This document shows positions 54,210 to 64,000 of a stretch of 64,000 nucleotides of DNA, piece by piece; the stretch's first letter is position 1; every line of letters begins with the position of its first letter. The DNA is from Pegoplata infirma. Its lineage: Eukaryota; Arthropoda; Insecta; Diptera; Anthomyiidae. The position numbers and the translations under genes are program-made. The notes under the pieces were generated by a model. It had not been told where the DNA came from. It saw only the letters and a list, made by a program, of their open reading frames with translations, and made no database searches. The stretch is taken from the NCBI GenBank assembly GCA_963921195.1, contig OY992537.1:59978313-60042312 (forward strand), given 5' to 3'.

Positions 54210-55617
54210 AATGTTTCATAATTCGAGAGTTTTTCTAGAGAAAAAATGTCTCATAATTTGAACTTTTTTAATATCAAAAATGTCTCAGAATTTAATAATT
54301 TTTCTATAGAAAACTTTAAAATCTGAAAATTTTTCACAAAAAAAATGTCTCAGAATCTAAGAATTTTTCTATAGAAAAAATGTTTTAGAATCACATAACT
54401 TGTCAAAAGTGAAATTGTTTTGGATAAAAAAAATTATCGGAGAATTTTCTCAGATTCTGTGACATTTTTTCTATAGAAAAATTCTCAGATTCTGAGACAT
54501 TTTTTTAATATAGAAATAATTTCTCAGAATATGACATTTTTGTATAGAAAAATTCGCGGATTCAATGACATTTTTTCTATAGAAAAGTTCTCAGATTTTG
54601 AAACATTTTTTCTATAGAAAAATTCTCAGATTCTGAGAAATTTTTTTAATATAGAAATAATTTCTCAGAATATGAAAATTTTTCTAAAGAAACTCTGAGA
54701 CATTTTTCTAGAGAAAAATTTTCTGATTTTTTTTATAGAAAAATTCTGATTTTTTCTATAGAAAAATTCTGATTTTTTCTATAGAAAAATTCTCTGATTT
54801 TTTTTATAGAAAAATTCTGATTTTTTCTATAGAAAAATTCTCTGATTTTTTTTATAGAAAAATTCACGTATTTTTTTTATAGAAAAATTCACGTATTTTT
54901 TTATAGAAAAATTCTCTGTTTTTTTCTATAGAAAAATTCTCTGATTTTTTCTATAGAAAAATTCTCTGATTTTTTCTATAGCAAAATTCTCTGACTTTTT
55001 CTATAGAAAAATTCTCTGATTTTTTCTGTAGAAAAATTCTCTGATTTTTTCTATAGAAAAATTCTCAGATTTTTTCTATAGAAAAATTCTCTGATTTTTT
55101 CTATAGAAAAATTCTCTGATTTTTTCTATAGAAAAATTCTCTGATTTTTTCTATAGAAAAATTCTCCGATTTTTTCTATAGAAAATTCCCTGATTTTTTT
55201 CTGTAGAAAAATTCTCTGATTTTTTCTGTACAAAAATTCTCAAATGCTGAGACATTTTTTCTATAGAAAAACGTATCAGAATCTGAAAACTTTTCTATAG
55301 AAAAAAAAATATCTTAGAACCTGAGAATTTTTCTGTAGAAAAATTATCTCAGAATCTGAGAATTTTTCTATAGAAAAAATATCTCAGAATCTGAGATTTT
55401 TTCTATAGAAAAAATATCTTAGAATCTGAGAATTTTTCTATTGAAAAAATATCTCAGAATCTGAGAATTTTTTTATAGAAAAAACATCTCAGAATCTGAG
55501 AATTTTTCTATAGAAAAACTATCTCAGAATCTGAGAATTTTTCTATAGAAAAAATATCTCAGAATCTGAGAATTTTTCTATAGAAAAAATATCTTAGAAT
55601 CTGAGAATTTTTCTATA
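54210..55617. repeat. ~35-bp minisatellite with a 25-bp sub-array, locus 2
   Basis: Units of TTTTTCTATAGAAAAA plus TCTCAGAATCTGAGA. Between about 54720 and 55240 a shortened 25-bp unit TTTTTCTATAGAAAAATTCTCTGAT is repeated about 20 times with little divergence. 55328-55617 is identical by eye to 58209-58498. Confidence 0.88.
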
Positions 55618-58215
55618 TAAAAACTTACTAAGATGTTGATGTATTTTTTAAATTTATTTATAGTAAATAAAATAAATAAAAAAAAAATAATCCAATTTTA
55701 GATTTTTTTACAAAAATTTTTTTTTTTCAACTTAAAAAAAAAACTTAGTTATTTTTATTTTTTTATCTTTTAAAACATAGTTAAAGCTACAAAAAAAATA
55801 AAAAACAAAAAAATTTTATTCACGAACTTTTTTTATGAAGGCCATTAAAATTTGGTGATTTTGGGGATTTTAGTAAAAGTCATAGATAACTTTTAAAGCA
55901 AAACGGCCCACGTACTGCATAATTTTTTTCGGATTTTTTATTATAGTTTTACAGAATACTATATAATATATCAATGTGTAAAGAAAAAATACTTAATTTT
56001 GGATTTTTTTTGAAATATTTTTTCCATTAATAATATAGTTTTTGAAAAAAATTAAATAAAGACACAAAAAAAACCTAACTTTTTTCCAACTTCAGACAAA
56101 AACTTAGTTATTTTTATTGTTTTGCCTTATAAACCATAGTCCGAGCTATCGAAAAAGCGAAAAAAATAATTTTTTGACTCACGAACTTTTGTCAATTTTT
56201 GGGGATTCGGTAGAAAAAATATAGATTTCAGAGCAATACAAAAATGTATTTTAAGATTAATTCTAAAAAATTGCAAATACAACTTTTAGCAAATATATTT
56301 AAGTAACTTTTGCAAAAAAAAGTTCGTTGATTTCTTTAAAATTCGATTTTTCATAATTATTTTAGTAAACCTATAAAAATCAATTTTTTCGTTTACACAC
56401 AATAGCGTTAAATTTCCATACTTTAGCGGCCTCTTGTGGCAACATATGACTTCTTAAAAATCAGAAAAGCACATATTTCTTTTAGTTTACACTCTAAAAA
56501 ATGCATGTAACTTTACTATTATTAAGTTAGTAAATTTTCATGTATATTTACAGAGAAGGCGCAAATATAAACACGGAGTGTTTAAACAAAATAGTTACAC
56601 ACTTATTTGTAAAGAATTACACGCAAAGTATAGTACATCGTGTATTGTGAAACATGTTTATAAGATAATAAACACTTTCACTTTAAATGTACATTTTTTC
56701 TATGTAAATTTTGTTTCAGGCACAAAATATGTAATCAAACATAAATTAACAAATTGTCAAAACTTTATTAAAAAAAAAAAAACAGTTTGAAATATTTTAG
56801 AAAAAATTGAAATACATGCAAAGAAAACAGATTTCAACTAAGAATACTAATGCCACTATCTCTGCTTCCCTTGGTAAGTTAATGTATTATTTTAATAGCT
56901 GCGCGCATGAGGGAATTTAGGATTCTATGAAGACCATTTTTCTCGTGTTCAGACCCTATTGGGTGTACATAAATCTTTAATCTAAAAATGCCAATTTTAA
57001 TTTTTTATTTATTTTTTATTTCTTAAGGTCCTTTTGGTCTCAAAAGATATATGGGAATCATAACGAAACGGAACCAAAATTAAGGGTAAAATATGGAGCC
57101 ACATTTGTATAAAAATTTAGGTAAAAATTTAAAAATTTTGAAGAAATAAAACTAAACCACTCATAAGCTATTTTTTTATATGCATTTCCAGCATTTAGCG
57201 TTAGAATTCTACGTCAAGAAGGGCAACTAAAGAGAGCATTAAATTCGGCTGTGCGGAATCTTTGATAGCTTAAAAAAAATTTACCAGGATGAAAAAAAAT
57301 TGGCATGGGTGTCTTGTGATAGAGAAGGTTGTGTGTGTCGGTGATGTGCGACAGGGGACGTTGAACAAAGTGCAGGTCAAAAATATTTGAAAACAGCTAA
57401 AAAAAAGTACAATTCGGCATTGCCAAAAGTATTAATGACCTCCATAACAGAATGTATAGAAAAATTATCAGATTCAGAGACATTTTTTTTATAGAAAAAT
57501 TCTCAGAATCTGAGATATTTTTGTATAGAAAAATTCTCAGATTCTGAAATAATTTTTCTATAGAAAAATTCACATATTTTGAGATATTTTTTCTATAGAA
57601 AAATTCTCAGATTCTGATATTTTTCTATAGAAAAATTCTCAGATTCTGATATTTTTCTATAGAAAAATTCTCAGATTCTGAGATATCTTTTTTATAGAAA
57701 AATTCTCCGACTCTTAGATATTTTTTCAATAGAAAACTTCTCAGATTCTGAGATATTTTTTCTATAGAAAAATTCTCAGATTCTGAGATATTTTTTCTAT
57801 AGAAAAATTCTCAGATTCTGAGATATTTTTTCTATAGAAAAATTCTCAGACTCTGAGATATTTTTTCTATAGAAAAATTCTCAGATTCTGAGATATTTTT
57901 CTATAGAAAAATTCTCAGTTTCCGATATTTTTTGTATAGAAAAATTCTCAGATTCTAAGATATATTTTCTATAGAAAAATTCTCAGATACTGAGATATTT
58001 TTTCTATAGAAAAATTCTCAGATTCTAAGATATTTTTTCTATAGAAAAATTCTCAGATTCTGAGATATTTTTTCTATAGAAAAATTCTCAGATTCTGAGA
58101 TAGTTTTTCTATAGAAAAATTCTCAGATTCTGAGATGTTTTTTCTATAAAAAAATTCTCAGATTCTGAGATATTTTTTCAATAGAAAAATTCTCAGATTC
58201 TAAGATATTTTTTCT
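55614..58215 (+). repeat. Left arm of giant palindrome
   Basis: 2602 bp. Position x pairs with 116503 - x (58324 with 58179, 57421 with 59082, 56578 with 59925). I compared several hundred bases along the arm and found only one difference, an 11-T versus 12-A run near 55720/60780 that shifts the pairing sum to 116504 in the outer part. It contains old ~360-bp satellite DNA, a CACTCTAA-type repeat, unique-looking DNA and the minisatellite. A 70-residue open frame at 56578-56790 is repeated exactly in the other arm and shows no family features. Confidence 0.92.
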
Positions 58216-58287
58216 GTAGAAAAATTATCTCAGAATCTGAGAATTTTTCTATAGAAAAAATATCTCAGAATCTGAGATTTTTTCTAT
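58216..58287. repeat. 72-bp spacer of giant palindrome
   Basis: Minisatellite units only; the first mismatch between the arms is G58216 opposite T58287. Confidence 0.85.
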
Positions 58288-60890
58288 AGAAAAAATATCT
58301 TAGAATCTGAGAATTTTTCTATTGAAAAAATATCTCAGAATCTGAGAATTTTTTTATAGAAAAAACATCTCAGAATCTGAGAATTTTTCTATAGAAAAAC
58401 TATCTCAGAATCTGAGAATTTTTCTATAGAAAAAATATCTCAGAATCTGAGAATTTTTCTATAGAAAAAATATCTTAGAATCTGAGAATTTTTCTATAGA
58501 AAAAATATCTCAGTATCTGAGAATTTTTCTATAGAAAATATATCTTAGAATCTGAGAATTTTTCTATACAAAAAATATCGGAAACTGAGAATTTTTCTAT
58601 AGAAAAATATCTCAGAATCTGAGAATTTTTCTATAGAAAAAATATCTCAGAGTCTGAGAATTTTTCTATAGAAAAAATATCTCAGAATCTGAGAATTTTT
58701 CTATAGAAAAAATATCTCAGAATCTGAGAATTTTTCTATAGAAAAAATATCTCAGAATCTGAGAAGTTTTCTATTGAAAAAATATCTAAGAGTCGGAGAA
58801 TTTTTCTATAAAAAAGATATCTCAGAATCTGAGAATTTTTCTATAGAAAAATATCAGAATCTGAGAATTTTTCTATAGAAAAATATCAGAATCTGAGAAT
58901 TTTTCTATAGAAAAAATATCTCAAAATATGTGAATTTTTCTATAGAAAAATTATTTCAGAATCTGAGAATTTTTCTATACAAAAATATCTCAGATTCTGA
59001 GAATTTTTCTATAAAAAAAATGTCTCTGAATCTGATAATTTTTCTATACATTCTGTTATGGAGGTCATTAATACTTTTGGCAATGCCGAATTGTACTTTT
59101 TTTTAGCTGTTTTCAAATATTTTTGACCTGCACTTTGTTCAACGTCCCCTGTCGCACATCACCGACACACACAACCTTCTCTATCACAAGACACCCATGC
59201 CAATTTTTTTTCATCCTGGTAAATTTTTTTTAAGCTATCAAAGATTCCGCACAGCCGAATTTAATGCTCTCTTTAGTTGCCCTTCTTGACGTAGAATTCT
59301 AACGCTAAATGCTGGAAATGCATATAAAAAAATAGCTTATGAGTGGTTTAGTTTTATTTCTTCAAAATTTTTAAATTTTTACCTAAATTTTTATACAAAT
59401 GTGGCTCCATATTTTACCCTTAATTTTGGTTCCGTTTCGTTATGATTCCCATATATCTTTTGAGACCAAAAGGACCTTAAGAAATAAAAAATAAATAAAA
59501 AATTAAAATTGGCATTTTTAGATTAAAGATTTATGTACACCCAATAGGGTCTGAACACGAGAAAAATGGTCTTCATAGAATCCTAAATTCCCTCATGCGC
59601 GCAGCTATTAAAATAATACATTAACTTACCAAGGGAAGCAGAGATAGTGGCATTAGTATTCTTAGTTGAAATCTGTTTTCTTTGCATGTATTTCAATTTT
59701 TTCTAAAATATTTCAAACTGTTTTTTTTTTTTTAATAAAGTTTTGACAATTTGTTAATTTATGTTTGATTACATATTTTGTGCCTGAAACAAAATTTACA
59801 TAGAAAAAATGTACATTTAAAGTGAAAGTGTTTATTATCTTATAAACATGTTTCACAATACACGATGTACTATACTTTGCGTGTAATTCTTTACAAATAA
59901 GTGTGTAACTATTTTGTTTAAACACTCCGTGTTTATATTTGCGCCTTCTCTGTAAATATACATGAAAATTTACTAACTTAATAATAGTAAAGTTACATGC
60001 ATTTTTTAGAGTGTAAACTAAAAGAAATATGTGCTTTTCTGATTTTTAAGAAGTCATATGTTGCCACAAGAGGCCGCTAAAGTATGGAAATTTAACGCTA
60101 TTGTGTGTAAACGAAAAAATTGATTTTTATAGGTTTACTAAAATAATTATGAAAAATCGAATTTTAAAGAAATCAACGAACTTTTTTTTGCAAAAGTTAC
60201 TTAAATATATTTGCTAAAAGTTGTATTTGCAATTTTTTAGAATTAATCTTAAAATACATTTTTGTATTGCTCTGAAATCTATATTTTTTCTACCGAATCC
60301 CCAAAAATTGACAAAAGTTCGTGAGTCAAAAAATTATTTTTTTCGCTTTTTCGATAGCTCGGACTATGGTTTATAAGGCAAAACAATAAAAATAACTAAG
60401 TTTTTGTCTGAAGTTGGAAAAAAGTTAGGTTTTTTTTGTGTCTTTATTTAATTTTTTTCAAAAACTATATTATTAATGGAAAAAATATTTCAAAAAAAAT
60501 CCAAAATTAAGTATTTTTTCTTTACACATTGATATATTATATAGTATTCTGTAAAACTATAATAAAAAATCCGAAAAAAATTATGCAGTACGTGGGCCGT
60601 TTTGCTTTAAAAGTTATCTATGACTTTTACTAAAATCCCCAAAATCACCAAATTTTAATGGCCTTCATAAAAAAAGTTCGTGAATAAAATTTTTTTGTTT
60701 TTTATTTTTTTTGTAGCTTTAACTATGTTTTAAAAGATAAAAAAATAAAAATAACTAAGTTTTTTTTTTAAGTTGAAAAAAAAAAAATTTTTGTAAAAAA
60801 ATCTAAAATTGGATTATTTTTTTTTTATTTATTTTATTTACTATAAATAAATTTAAAAAATACATCAACATCTTAGTAAGTTTTTATATA
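58288..60890 (-). repeat. Right arm of giant palindrome
   Basis: 2603 bp, reverse complement of 55614-58215. At its outer end the ~360-bp satellite continues without a break past 60890, whereas on the left the match stops at 55614 inside minisatellite. The right arm therefore looks like the original and the left arm the added copy. Confidence 0.92.
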
Positions 60891-61200
60891 AAGGGATTTA
60901 TTGTATTGTATACCATAAATTTATAGTAAATAATTCGATAAAATAAGTATACAGTGGGCCATTTTGCTTTAAATCCAGTATTTGATTTTCGTTGGTATCC
61001 CAAATCAAAACCAAATTTTTTTTGAGATACATAAAAAAAGTTCGTACTTAAAAATTATTTTTTATTGATTTTTTTAACATCCTGGACTGTTTTCTATACG
61101 ATCAAATAATAAAAATAACTAAGTTTTTGAAAAAACTAAAAAAAAAAAATTTGAAGTACACAAAAAATTTTTTTTTTTTAAGTTTTTTGTTATTAACGGG
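60300..61200. repeat. ~360-bp diverged tandem repeat
   Basis: ATAACTAAG anchors recur at 60392, 60751 and 61115 (spacings 359 and 364), with a GTGGGCC-TTTTGCTTTAAA block between. Three diverged units; the first two are mirrored in the left palindrome arm. Confidence 0.7.
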
Positions 61201-62600
61201 GTATATACTTAGAAATAAAGCAAGTATTAAACGAGTTTATTTAAAACTTATTTTTAATAAATTTATTTTCGTAATGCAATAGGAAATAAGTGTTGCGAAT
61301 GTTTTGTTTTTGCAGTTATTATATATTTTTATATTTTTGACTATATTTAAAAAAAGGATATATTAACAGCTTTTTTGTTACCGCAAGCAACTCAACGAAA
61401 TTTGGCACACTTATTAACGCCATTTGATCTAATCTATATTAAAAATTTGATAGCAATTGAAAGATTTTTAAAATAGTTACAGCGATTTTAAGAAAAAGGA
61501 TATATGGCAGCCACGCGAGTCCTTGCTCAGATTAAAATACAAATGTTGTACGTCGATAGTTATCTAAATTTCTAAGACAATAACTAAGTTAAGTAATTTT
61601 ATATCAAGTTTTGTGGCTAAAACTCCACTTTTAAATTTCAGGATATACGACAGGTATAAATGTCCTTCGACCGATTTGCTCAAAATTTTTATTTTTTTTT
61701 TCTATTAATTAATTTTGTGCTTGCGTACCAAATTTGGAAAATCATTGACAACTCTTTCTATTTTATTTTTGTGATTAAACTATATTAACACTTTATTGCA
61801 GTTCTTAAAAAGGATATATAAATAACTTTTGTTTTACAGAACCGATTTCAGCGAAATTTGGCACACACATTGACATCTTTTATTCAAATTTTTACAAAAA
61901 ATTTCAAAGGTATCGAGTAATTTTTGAGCGATTTACAATATTTTTAAGAAAAAGGATATATGGCAGCCACACGAGTCCTTGCTTCAATCTAGAAAAAAAT
62001 TTACACATAAAATACTATATCAAAATTGGTAACATTGACAAAGTTTGGGAATTTTGTCACCATTTTTGTAGTTTTAATCACATATTTAAATTTCAGGATA
62101 TATGGGGGGTAGGCGTGTCCTTGCTCCGATTTTTCCAAAAACTCGGTTTTTTCTTGATTAGATAATTTAATGCTTGTGTACCAAATTTCAGAAATCTGCG
62201 ACCAATATTCTATTTTTGCCCACTCGATATATGGGAACGAATCACTGTGCAGCGGTTTAAAAGTTATGAACAAAAATGTAAGGACACAACATAAACACAA
62301 CATTCAACATAACCTAAAAATACAAAATGCTTAAATTCGGCTGTTGGTTGACATATGTGAACATAATTGAACACCAAATGGTATTTAAACATGTACGAAC
62401 ATATTTTTTGACAAAAATAGAAAAAAATCGCGGACTTTTTTTTTTACCAAAAATTTTTTTTCGCGGAAATTTTTTTTTCAATTTTTTTTTTAATTAGTTT
62501 CCTTTTAAAAAAAAGTTTTTTGCAATAATCTTTTTGAAATTGTGGAGGGTATCACTACATTCGGCAGAGCCGAATTTAACTTTTTTACTTGTTTTTTTTA
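61201..62600. repeat. ~455-bp tandem duplication and mini-me-like end
   Basis: AAAAAGGATATAT at 61351 and 61807, CGAAATTTGGCACAC at about 61397 and 61853, and GGATATATGGCAGCCAC at 61499 and 61954 all lie about 455 bp apart. 62310-62380 repeats 23765-23840. The block ends with GTGGAGGGTAT, the hairpin TTCGGCAGAGCCGAA and an ACTTGTT tail (62540-62592), the mini-me-like 3' terminus. Confidence 0.65.
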
Positions 62601-63424
62601 CTATAACACTTTGCAACACGCTTTTTATCTTAGATGGGACCAAAAAAATTAAATTATACCAAAACTTGAAGGGGTTTTCGAGTTCATGTTTTATAGCCCA
62701 CTGAAGTTTTTAAAATTTTTTCTAAGGCGTTTTGAATAAGTAAAAAAAAGTATTAAATCAAAATCTGAGGTAAATAATGTTACAAGACGTCTGCACTAAA
62801 ATTTGATGGCGATTCTTTTCTTAGAACATATTAGCCCTCAAATTTCTTTAGGGGTTGTCAAGGACCAAAAATTCGTGTGAAAAAATGCAAAATGCTTAAA
62901 AAAGTAAAATTGTAAATTGTTGATTTTTTTTTTCACCAAATTCGTGTGAAAAAAAATATAAATCTGCTTCTAAGCAAAATAATGTTAACAGATGCCTTCA
63001 GTGAAATTTGATGGCTGTTCTTCCATTTGTCATTTTGGTCCTTTTTCGCAAATATTCCCTTAGAACACCACTTAAACGTGCGTTTAAAGGGTTAAAATGT
63101 TCTACAAACATTTTGTGAATTAAATTTCACTATGGGTTGTCAAAGGCTAAAAGTTCGTGCGAAAAGTTCAGAATGCTTAAAAAAGTTAAATTGTAAAGTA
63201 TCATAGTGAAACACAATTTAACAAAATATGATAATTTCAAAATTTCCTTTTTTAAACATTTTGGTTATATCGCACTAATTTTTGGCCGTTGACAACCCCT
63301 TGTGAAATTTTATGCAAAAATTTTTTTTATAACATTTTTACTCATTAAACGCACGCCTTAGTGGCGTTTTATGAGGCCAAAATGACCCCTAAAAATGGGA
63401 GATAGAGGGTTAATAGGTTTTAAG
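62601..63424. repeat. Fold-back repeat shared with 26.6-27.0 kb
   Basis: 63060-63220 and 63260-63410 are loosely inverted copies (ACGTGCGTTTAA..GGGTTAAAATGTT versus AACATTTTTACTCATTAAACGCACG; GTTGTCAAAGGCTAAAAGTTCGTG versus CTAATTTTTGGCCGTTGACAAC). Also related to 62790-62960 and 26640-26900. No gene. Confidence 0.55.
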
Positions 63425-64000
63425 TAGGGATGTGCGATTAATCGATATTTTAATCAGTCTGATTAATCGAAATCTTGATTAAATTAATCGACTAATCAAA
63501 TATTTTGATTAATCAAAGTCATTAAATCGAATAATTTGTATTTTGAATAATCAGAATTCATGATTAATTGATTAATCAAGAATTTGAATATTCAAAAATT
63601 TGAATAATTGAATATTTTTTTGTTTGTTTATTTATATGAGCAATTGTCATTAACTTTTAATATTTAAGAAAAAAAAAAATTGCGATTTTTTTTTCGTGGC
63701 ACATTGATAAGACTTTGTAGGTAAATTACATTATAAGTAAGTAAATAAAATCCGTCCGCGTGCATTAATTTGAGCGGTCGCACCCAAAACTATGGCGGTT
63801 TCAAGTTAAAATTTTTAAAAAAATTGTCAAAATTACATTTTTTATCCGAAGTTAACCAAACGTACCATTTTGTATTATGCTTACCCATAGCTAAAATACA
63901 TATTCAAACATGCATAAAATCTTTGCTAAATATCGAGATATTTGCATTTAACCAATTTTTTTTCGGCACATTTTCCAATATTTTGGAAATAAAAATGTTT
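63425..64000. mobile_element. Start of a further hAT-like element; rest featureless
   Basis: TAGGGATGTGCGATTAATCG resembles the TAGAGATGTGCGCG terminus of 7350-8178. It is followed by clusters of GATTAATC in both orientations (63430-63600). The other end is not found, so the boundary is open. The last 300 bp show nothing recognisable. Confidence 0.4.

Noticed and set aside
54720..55240. CRISPR-like look of regular 25-bp repeats
   Set aside because: Units are directly adjacent with no unique spacers, the context is a eukaryotic intergenic minisatellite, and no cas-like genes are present.
56578..56790. 70-residue open frame repeated exactly at 59713-59925
   Set aside because: The exact repeat is explained by the palindrome arms. 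Composition is AT-rich, ends in a poly-K run from an A-tract, and shows no motif. Not called as a gene.
1..64000. Host protein-coding exons, rRNA genes or endogenous viral sequence
   Set aside because: Both strands were read for conserved motifs. Only retrotransposon domains were found; no capsid, envelope, protease or viral polymerase motifs and no plausible spliced host gene.

Overview
This window looks like a piece of a large, AT-rich insect genome, most likely a higher fly (Diptera, Brachycera). The reasons are: degenerate RNase H-bearing non-LTR retrotransposons; several copies of an element carrying the GTCY microsatellite, which matches the dipteran 'mini-me' type; many short inverted-repeat DNA elements nested in one another; and no recognisable host exon, rRNA gene or intact tRNA gene. 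Only two reading frames look like real genes. Both belong to one retrotransposon.

Layout. 0-7 kb: intergenic DNA built from small terminal-inverted-repeat (TIR) elements, plus one mini-me-like element (4377-5211). 7.2-20.3 kb: a retrotransposon graveyard. A broken minus-strand RT/RNase H copy (about 7190-9387) holds a hAT-type element (7350-8178), which itself holds a second element (7626-7947). A broken plus-strand copy ('family B', about 9530-15500) is split by a well-preserved 4.7-kb non-LTR retrotransposon ('family A', 9962-14669) with intact ORF1 and ORF2 and a perfect 13-bp target duplication. Further fragments lie at 17.9-20.3 kb. 16.2-17.1 kb is a two-type tandem repeat. 20.4-27.8 kb: TIR elements, mini-me-like remnants and a ~35-bp minisatellite (25.0-26.5 kb). 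27.9-34.2 kb: an old, diverged satellite array of ~110-bp units that changes into a ~295-bp higher-order repeat, with a tRNA-derived SINE-like insertion. 34.2-54 kb: hAT elements with exact 8-bp target duplications, other TIR elements and a four-deep nest (45573-49927). 54.2-60.9 kb: a ~35-bp minisatellite and a 5.28-kb palindrome with arms of about 2.6 kb that are almost identical. 60.3-64 kb: ~360-bp and ~455-bp tandem repeats, a fold-back element, and the start of a further hAT-like element.

How it works together. I see no gene network. The only plausible active machine is family A: ORF1 (RNA-binding/chaperone candidate) and ORF2 (endonuclease, reverse transcriptase, RNase H) overlap by 26 nt and would act together in target-primed reverse transcription. 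All other elements lack a visible transposase and would have depended on enzymes encoded elsewhere. The nesting gives a relative insertion order. The giant palindrome is the most unusual structure. It is either a very recent fold-back duplication or an assembly/read artefact, and must be checked first.
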